Part shown: piece after piece, positions 57,519 to 64,000 of the stretch
Position numbering within the stretch: position 1 is the stretch's first letter
How the letters are laid out: each line of letters starts with the position of its first letter
DNA from: Thiocapsa sp. KS1
Lineage (GTDB): Bacteria; Pseudomonadota; Gammaproteobacteria; Chromatiales; Chromatiaceae
Direction of reading: 5' to 3'
DNA: 64,000 bases
NCBI RefSeq assembly: GCF_001499735.1
Contig: NZ_LN848257.1
Coordinates: 3,153,197-3,217,196, forward strand
Position numbers and translations under genes: made by a program
Notes under the pieces: model-generated
Seen by the model: only the letters and a program-made list of their open reading frames with translations
What the model was told of the DNA's origin: nothing
Database searches by the model: none

Positions 57519-59981
57519 TCAAAGCCCCGGTGCCAGCATCAAAACACCGATCGTCTCTTGCTCGCTCGGCCCGTTCCAGGGCCAGGGGAAGGTCCCGCCC
57601 GTCAACCAGGCATCGAGCTGATCCGCTCGGTGGGGCGAGAAGAGGTGTCCGGACTGACCGAGCGGCAGCACGCCTCGCGTCCGAGCCCAATCCGCGGGGG
57701 TGTAGACAACCCGCATCGAGGGGATAAAGACGGGCGCCTCGGGTGCAAGCGGCATTGGCTTCATGAGGTTCACCGTGTCCGCATGCCCCCCGACACCGAT
57801 AGGGCCGACGTTGAAGAGGCGCCCGAGAAGCGGCAGGGTACCGAATGCATGCGGGAAGGTCAGGGTGCGAATCCGGTCCAGACGCGCGTCCTCCGGGTTG
57901 CGGATCCGGGCATCGAGGTCCGCCTTGGCGGCCTTCAGCGCCCGCGCCCAGATCTCGGCCGGGCCTTCGGTCCAACGCGTCGTCACGTCGTCCCAGAAGC
58001 TCGACCGGCCGCTGCGGAGCATCTCCTGCAAGGGGCTGTAGGCGAACATGGCCATCGCCGTCATCGCCTGGAGGTCATCCCCGAGCTCGTCTTCGTAGAG
58101 CGCCCTGTAGAGCGCCGGCTCGAGCAAGGCGTAGAAGGCTGCGGACCGGCTGGACCCCGCCATGTCGCCATCCCAAGCGAGCAGCTCCTCGGCGGCGATG
58201 TTCCAAGCGGCCTGATCCACCGCCTGCAGATCGATCGCGATCCCGTGCAGGGCGGCTTGGGCCAACCGTGCATGGGTGCTGATGCGATCGGTCTGGATGT
58301 CCGCCATCGTCTCGGGCGTCAAGGGGCCGGCCGCATCGAGCCGCTCGGCGATGCGCGCGGCGCGAAAGGGCGCCATCCAGGCATTGCTGATCGTCACCGG
58401 ATAGTCGACCGGGACGATACGGTTGTTGGCGGTGATCAAAGCCGCCCCGGGCGGATCGACACGCCGCGGGTTGCGCGTCTGGGGGACGAGCCCCTGCCAG
58501 GCATAGCCGTCGACCCACCCCGGCGAGGGGAAGGCGCCCGAGCCCTTGCCGCGCTGCGGCAAGACACCGCTGACCTGCAGGGCGATGCCGCCGTCGCGGT
58601 GCGCCGACATGAGGTTCAGGACGACATGCCTGAGCTCCAGGATGGCCTCGCCGGCCTGCTCGAGCGTCTCGGCCCGGTTGAGACGCAGCAGCCCGGCGAA
58701 GGCGCGATCCGGGAGATCGTTGGTCTCGCGCAGGGCCAGCAGGCGGGGCGTGTCCAGGCTCGGCAGGTCCATGGGCGTCTTGGTGATCGGACCCAGGATA
58801 TCGTTGACGATGACACCGTTGCCGGTCGAGCGGATGACCAGATCGACCGGATCGGCACCCTTGACCGCAATGCGCTCGGTCCGGGTCTCGATCGGCTCGG
58901 ATCGCCCGTTCGCGCGCTCCACATGCTTACCGTCGGGCATGAGACGCTCGACGAAGAGATCCTGCGTATCGGCGATGGTGCTGGTGAAGCCCCAGGCGAG
59001 ATCCCGATTGTGGCCGATCATCACCAGCGGGACGCCGGGCAGACTCGCCCCGGCGACATGCAGCTCCGGTCCAATCAGCTCCGACATGAACCAAATCCCC
59101 GGCATGGAGCCTGCCAGATGAGGATCGTTGGCGAGCAATGCCTCGCCGTCCGCGGTTCGGGGCCCGTTCACCGCCCAACCGTTGCTCGCCGCCGCGGGCA
59201 GCGGCAGGCCGAGTCCGGCGACGATCTCCAGCACGGGCTCGATCGTCGGCCCTTGCAGGTCGCTGCGGGGCGCGGAGCGCCCTTGCTCCTGCGCCAATTC
59301 GCGCACCAGCTCGGGCGAGACCTCCGGCGCCGGGATCCCGGCATCGGTCGGAAAGAGCTCGCGCGCCCGCTCCGGACCGATACGGGCCGCCAGACGCAGG
59401 AAGGTGAGCTCCGAGCGCAGGTTGTAGGATTGGCTCCAGGCCATATAGCCGCCGATCAGGAGGCTGTCTTGCGGGGTCCAGGATGCGGGTTCGGCGCGCA
59501 CGACCAGGTACTCCAGCGGCAAGCGACGCTCGGCCGTCGCCTCGGTGCGGAAGGCGTTCACGCCCGCTGCATAGGACGCGAGGAGTCCGCGGTCCCCCTC
59601 GCTCAAGGCGGCCAGGCTGCGCTCGGCCTCGCGAGCGAGTCCCATGGTGCGAAAGAAGCGGTCCGCCGGCAGCACCCGGGGCCCGAACACCTCCGCCAGG
59701 CGCCCGCCGGCGAGGCGACGCAGCAGATCCATCTGCCACATCCGCTCGCGCGCCACGATATAGCCTTGAGCGAACAGCAGGTCATGGAGACTGTCGGCCT
59801 CGATCGTCGGGACCGCCTGTGGCCCGTAGCGAACGCGCACCGGGGCCTCGAGGCCCGGAATCGCCAGGCTGCCCGCATAGATCGGCTCGGCGCGCTTGGC
59901 GATCCACACAAGGCAGCCGGCGCCCGCCAAGAGGCCCGCAGCCAGGATCGCGACGATGAGCAAGAGGATCCGACGCGGCAT
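57519..59981 (-). CDS. penicillin acylase family (S45) amidase
   Basis: An 820-residue Ntn-hydrolase precursor. An N-terminal membrane anchor or signal (5-28) is followed by the alpha chain, a spacer, and the autocleavage site before Ser266 in AASNGWAVNG, the nucleophile of the beta chain; NDPHL and the distal VDPPGAALITANNR Asn complete the site. Relatives hydrolyse penicillins, N-acyl-homoserine lactones or other acyl amides in the periplasm. The length and the LANDPHLAGSMPGIWF signature fit the acylhomoserine-lactone-acylase/penicillin acylase group; the substrate is unknown. ATG at 59981, with a GTG 9 nt earlier. Confidence 0.88.
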   Translation of the reverse strand: MPRRILLLIVAILAAGLLAGAGCLVWIAKRAEPIYAGSLAIPGLEAPVRVRYGPQAVPTIEADSLHDLLFAQGYIVARERMWQMDLLRRLAGGRLAEVFGPRVLPADRFFRTMGLAREAERSLAALSEGDRGLLASYAAGVNAFRTEATAERRLPLEYLVVRAEPASWTPQDSLLIGGYMAWSQSYNLRSELTFLRLAARIGPERARELFPTDAGIPAPEVSPELVRELAQEQGRSAPRSDLQGPTIEPVLEIVAGLGLPLPAAASNGWAVNGPRTADGEALLANDPHLAGSMPGIWFMSELIGPELHVAGASLPGVPLVMIGHNRDLAWGFTSTIADTQDLFVERLMPDGKHVERANGRSEPIETRTERIAVKGADPVDLVIRSTGNGVIVNDILGPITKTPMDLPSLDTPRLLALRETNDLPDRAFAGLLRLNRAETLEQAGEAILELRHVVLNLMSAHRDGGIALQVSGVLPQRGKGSGAFPSPGWVDGYAWQGLVPQTRNPRRVDPPGAALITANNRIVPVDYPVTISNAWMAPFRAARIAERLDAAGPLTPETMADIQTDRISTHARLAQAALHGIAIDLQAVDQAAWNIAAEELLAWDGDMAGSSRSAAFYALLEPALYRALYEDELGDDLQAMTAMAMFAYSPLQEMLRSGRSSFWDDVTTRWTEGPAEIWARALKAAKADLDARIRNPEDARLDRIRTLTFPHAFGTLPLLGRLFNVGPIGVGGHADTVNLMKPMPLAPEAPVFIPSMRVVYTPADWARTRGVLPLGQSGHLFSPHRADQLDAWLTGGTFPWPWNGPSEQETIGVLMLAPGL

Positions 59982-60015
59982 GCGTTGCACCTGCGTCCAG
60001 CTCTCGGCCGTCGGC

Positions 60016-60579
60016 TTACGGCGTCGCCGCAGCCGTCGGCTGGATCCCCTTCACGAACGCGACGAAGCCCTCGCGTTGTGCGGCGACCAGCTCCGCCGGA
60101 CCGTGCATCTGCGGGAAGAGATTGCCTTGCGGCGTCTCGATGACGCCCGCGAGGAGCATCCGATCCGTCTGCACATCGTCGCCCGGACCCATACCGACGC
60201 TGCGGCCGTAGCTGCCGCGCAGCTCGACCAGGGTGGCGGGGACCGTCTCGGTGCCGATCTGCGTCACGGTCGGCTCGACCGGCGCGCCGTCGGGGCCTTG
60301 GAACTGAGACTGCCAGCGCTCGATATTGGCCTCCAGTGTTCCGCCCTGACCGGGTCCGAAGAAATAGACGACGAACTCGGCCCCGTCTCCCCCTGCGCCG
60401 CCGGACGCGGGCACCTTGTACTGGAGCTTGCGCATCTCGCTCTTGGGCGTCTCGGCGACCCAGGCATCCGGGACGGACGACTGATAGGTCAGAAAAGTGA
60501 CGGCTTGATCGGCCGAAGCGGCAGCCGAGCCGGCGAGCAGGACGGGGGCGATCAGCAGCGAGCGCAGGACGATGGACAT
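60016..60579 (-). CDS. exported protein of unknown function
   Basis: A 187-residue periplasmic protein: signal peptide 1-23 (LLAGSAAASA), then a mixed alpha/beta domain with TPKSEMRKLQYKVP, EFVVYFFGPGQGG and a C-terminal AAQREGFVAFVKGIQP helix. It resembles the many small secreted proteins that contain one such domain, without an enzyme motif I can name. AGGAG precedes the ATG. It is upstream of the acylase gene on the same strand with a 34-nt gap, so a common transcript and a periplasmic partnership are plausible. Confidence 0.75.
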   Translation of the reverse strand: MSIVLRSLLIAPVLLAGSAAASADQAVTFLTYQSSVPDAWVAETPKSEMRKLQYKVPASGGAGGDGAEFVVYFFGPGQGGTLEANIERWQSQFQGPDGAPVEPTVTQIGTETVPATLVELRGSYGRSVGMGPGDDVQTDRMLLAGVIETPQGNLFPQMHGPAELVAAQREGFVAFVKGIQPTAAATP

Positions 60580-60708
60580 CGGGTTGTCTCCTTATGGTGT
60601 TATGGCTCGCGGGACTCGCAGGACCGAGGGTCCAATCAGGTCGAGCTCGGCGAGGGGGACCTCAACGGGTCAACATTCGGTACTATCCGACCAGCCGTCT
60701 CATGATAA

Positions 60709-61739
<1,031 letters not shown>

Positions 61740-61779
61740 GGGTTTGAATTCTCTGGAAATCCTCTAGGGCAGCGGCTGG

Positions 61780-62196
61780 TCAGTCCTTGCCGTATTCGGC
61801 CTTCGACCCCGTCATGTCCCACGCGAAGGTGCAGTCCAAATGCGAGAGGACGGAGATCAGCCCGCTCTCGCCGTCCTCGACCATCACGGCGATCGGAGCG
61901 CGTTTGTTGAACTGCTTGTTGGCGCGCTTGACCCAGAGATGGCGCATCTCCGGGTTGCGCGGAAAATAGGTATGCAGGGCGTCTTCGATGCGCACCAGGT
62001 ACGAGAGCCGGCGATTGACCTGCGGGTCGTCCGGAAAGCAGTCATCGTCCCGATAGCGCGAGAGGTTCCGCGCCTTGATGCTGGCCGGCAGCTGAAGCAG
62101 CACCAAGATGTCGCTCGCGCCGAGATTCCAGCCTTCCAGCAGCGACATGATGCGGCGCGTGAGCAAGCAGCGCTCGTCGAGCGTGAGTTCGGACAT
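61780..62196 (-). CDS. MbcA/ParS-like antitoxin-fold protein
   Basis: A 138-residue helical protein. The N-terminal half (LDERCLLTRRIMSLLEGWNL, LQLPASIKARNLSRYRDD) looks like an Xre-type DNA-binding region, and the C-terminal half (YLVRIEDALHTYFPRNPEMR, KRAPIAVMVEDGESGLISV) matches the pattern of the DUF2384 toxin-binding domain of MbcA/ParS antitoxins. Such antitoxins normally pair with a RES-domain toxin, which is absent on either side. It may be an orphan regulator. ATG at 62196; a longer frame lacks a start with ribosome site. Confidence 0.65.
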   Translation of the reverse strand: MSELTLDERCLLTRRIMSLLEGWNLGASDILVLLQLPASIKARNLSRYRDDDCFPDDPQVNRRLSYLVRIEDALHTYFPRNPEMRHLWVKRANKQFNKRAPIAVMVEDGESGLISVLSHLDCTFAWDMTGSKAEYGKD

Positions 62197-62359
62197 GAGT
62201 CGGCCCTTGTCTGAGGCGCGTCCGAGGACGCACTGTGGAGTGATCGCGGGCCGGACACTTTCCAACCGCCCGTCTGGTAAGGGAGGTGGCGCCGACGCCT
62301 TTCGGATGCAACCCGCAGCCCGACATCCGGGAGTGGGGTCTCGGGATTGGAGCGAGGAA

Positions 62360-62386
62360 GATGGGTTTCGCTGCGCTCTACCCATC
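62360..62386. repeat. short GATGGGT...ACCCATC repeat
   Basis: GATGGGT and ACCCATC enclose TTCGCTGCGCTCT. This GATGGGTTTCGCTGCGCTCT type of unit is a common intergenic sequence in gammaproteobacteria. It lies between the ParS-like gene and the spoT stop. Confidence 0.55.
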
Positions 62387-62417
62387 CTACGGGAAGATCT
62401 GCGCGGGATCGCGAGGG

Positions 62418-64000
62418 TCAGCGCGGAACGCGGGTGATGCGCAGGACCAGCGGGATCTGTCTCAGGCGGCGCATGATGCGCGCGAGATGGGCGCGGCCCT
62501 TCACGAGGATGAGAAACTCCAGCGCGGTGGTCATGCCGTCCTTCTCGCGCGAGTGGACGTTCTCGATGTTGGAGCCCAGCTCGGCGATGGCCCCGGCGAC
62601 CACCGCGAGTGCACCGCGTCGATTGCCGATCTCCACCCGGATCTCGGTCGGGAATTCACCGTCCGGCTCGTTGGCCCACTCGACATCCAGACGTTTGTCG
62701 CGTTTGGTCTCGAGGCTGCCGAGGTTGCGGCACTCGCTGCGATGAACCACGATCCCGCGGCCCGGGCTGAAGAGGGCGGCGATGGTATCGCCCGGGATCG
62801 GCCGACAACAGCGCGCGAAGCTCACCACCATCCCCTCGGTGCCGCGAATCGCCAAGCGGTGGGGATGCAGATCCTTGTCGGCCTGCATCGCTTGGGTCGC
62901 CTCGTCGTCGTCTCCCCCGGCCAGGCGACGCGCCACGAATGCGGCCAGACGATTGCCGAGCCCGATGTCCCCGAGCAGGTCGTCGAGCGTACGCTGATTG
63001 GCCTCTTCCAGGTAGGCCGCGACACGTATCGGGTCGAGGCTGTCCAGATCCACCCCGAATCCCCCGAGCTCCGCACTCAGCAGGCGCCGTCCCAGCACCT
63101 GAGCCTCGCGCTGCTTGAGGTTCTTGAGATAGCCCCGGATGCTCGCGCGGGCCTTGCCGGTCACGACGAAATTCAGCCAGGCCGCATTCGGCTTGGCACC
63201 GGGTGCGTTGATGATCTCCACCGTCTGGCCGCTGCGCAGATTCGTGCTGAGCGAGACCATGCGCCGGTCGATCCGCGCGGCGACACAGGTATTGCCGACA
63301 TCCGAATGGATCGCGTACGCGAAATCGATGACCGTGGCACCCCGCTTGAGGGTCAGGATCCGCCCCTTGGGCGTGAACACATAGACCTCGTCGGGGAAGA
63401 GGTCGACCTTGACATTCTCCAGGAACTCCACCGAGTTGCCGGCCCCGCGCTGCATCACGAGCAGGTTCTGCAACCACTCGGCGGCCAGCGTCGTGGCATT
63501 CGCCGTAGATTGATCGCCGCTCTTGTACAGCCAGTGCGCGGCGATCCCGGACTCGGCCATGCGCTGCATGTCCTCGGTGCGGATCTGGATCTCGATGTGG
63601 ATGCCCTGCGGGCCGATGAGCACCGTGTGGAGCGACTGATAGCCGTTCGCCTTGGGGATCGCGATGTAGTCTTTGAAGCGCCCCGGCACCGGCTTGTAGA
63701 GATTGTGGACCAGCCCGAGCACCCGATAACAGGTGTCGACCCGATCCACCGTGACCCGGAAGGCGAAGACGTCCACCACCTCCGAGAAGGCGCGGTGCTT
63801 CTCGCGCATCTTGCGATAGATGCCGTAGAGATGTTTGCGTCGGCCCTCGACCTCCCCCTGGATGTCCTCCTGATGCAGGGCCCGTTTGAGGGCCGTCTCC
63901 ACGGTACCGACCATCTCGACACGCGCGCCGCAGGTCCTCTGCAAGGCGCGCTGGATGACATGGCGACGCCAAGGCCAATGGTGCAGGAATCCAAGCTCTT
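62418..64000 (-). CDS. spoT: bifunctional (p)ppGpp synthetase/hydrolase SpoT, 3' part
   Basis: The last 527 codons of a Rel/SpoT protein; the frame runs open through the right edge of the window. The N-terminal hydrolase (HD) domain lies outside. Present are the synthetase domain with RFKDYIAIPKANGYQSLHT, whose RFKD form marks bifunctional SpoT/Rel rather than monofunctional RelA, the TGS domain (DEVYVFTPKGRILTLKRGA), the helical and zinc-finger-like segment (ARCCRPIPGD), and the terminal ACT domain (RRGALAVVAGAIAELGSNIENV). It sets alarmone levels in starvation. Convergent with nothing; its downstream neighbour is the ParS-like gene. Confidence 0.95.
   Translation of the reverse strand, partial: ELGFLHHWPWRRHVIQRALQRTCGARVEMVGTVETALKRALHQEDIQGEVEGRRKHLYGIYRKMREKHRAFSEVVDVFAFRVTVDRVDTCYRVLGLVHNLYKPVPGRFKDYIAIPKANGYQSLHTVLIGPQGIHIEIQIRTEDMQRMAESGIAAHWLYKSGDQSTANATTLAAEWLQNLLVMQRGAGNSVEFLENVKVDLFPDEVYVFTPKGRILTLKRGATVIDFAYAIHSDVGNTCVAARIDRRMVSLSTNLRSGQTVEIINAPGAKPNAAWLNFVVTGKARASIRGYLKNLKQREAQVLGRRLLSAELGGFGVDLDSLDPIRVAAYLEEANQRTLDDLLGDIGLGNRLAAFVARRLAGGDDDEATQAMQADKDLHPHRLAIRGTEGMVVSFARCCRPIPGDTIAALFSPGRGIVVHRSECRNLGSLETKRDKRLDVEWANEPDGEFPTEIRVEIGNRRGALAVVAGAIAELGSNIENVHSREKDGMTTALEFLILVKGRAHLARIMRRLRQIPLVLRITRVPR

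Noticed and set aside
56967..60143. 1058-residue open frame on the plus strand
   Set aside because: It runs antisense through the acylase gene and part of dtd, is Arg/Gly/His-rich without domains, and is a typical shadow in GC-rich DNA.

Overview
The window is a GC-rich chromosomal segment from a gammaproteobacterium, most probably a purple sulfur bacterium of the Chromatiaceae (Thiocapsa-like). That placement is an inference from protein character: a nif accessory cluster with DraG, cytochrome c4, cytochrome b561, type IV pilus motors and a SpoT-type Rel protein. No photosynthesis, rRNA or tRNA gene lies in the window, so the genus is not proven.

Layout. 0.1-5 kb: a MaoC-like hydratase, a secreted alpha/beta hydrolase, cytochrome b561 and a CoA-disulfide-reductase-like flavoprotein fused to a rhodanese. 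5-7 kb: accessory debris and defence-type genes (truncated YoeB, Uma2, HEPN/MNT pair). 6.9-13 kb: an RND efflux pump with its adaptor lipoprotein and a GntP-type permease. 13-17 kb: patatin, outer membrane phospholipase A, a permease fragment and a beta-barrel protein. 17.8-22.3 kb: a compact four-gene unit of an SLC13 permease with RCK_C domains, a Cache-domain membrane receptor without an output domain, and two paralogous methionine-rich membrane coiled-coil proteins. 22.5-29.5 kb: lipoprotein, GltS, VapBC-like pair, two genes broken by TAG codons, a lipoamide-dehydrogenase-like protein, an Anbu protease and a LOG-family protein. 29.6-31.9 kb: pilU and pilT.

32.9-39.1 kb is a nitrogen-fixation accessory operon on the minus strand: nifB, fdxN, a nitrogenase-associated ArsC-like protein, a flavodiiron protein, a 2Fe-2S ferredoxin, a FeSII (Shethna)-like ferredoxin, nifQ and draG. 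A sigma-54 -24/-12 promoter and a NifA-type TGT-N10-ACA site stand in front of nifB. The set combines cofactor assembly, electron supply, probable oxygen protection and post-translational control. nifHDK must lie elsewhere.

39-64 kb is mostly core genes: mtfA, SCO1 and PCu(A)C copper-delivery genes, cytochrome c4, an EEP phosphohydrolase, a FimX-like degenerate c-di-GMP response regulator, thiC behind a TPP riboswitch, a divergent two-component pair, typA, a second VapBC-like pair, pip, dtd, a penicillin-acylase-family protein, hemF, an MbcA/ParS-like antitoxin and the 3' part of spoT.

The most unusual DNA signal is a family of five roughly 84-bp elements with inverted ends of the type TAAACCGCGTCC. 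Their core length is nearly constant but their core sequences differ, and four of the five abut or overlap a stop codon. A second small family, a 26-nt hairpin with compensatory stem changes, occurs three times.
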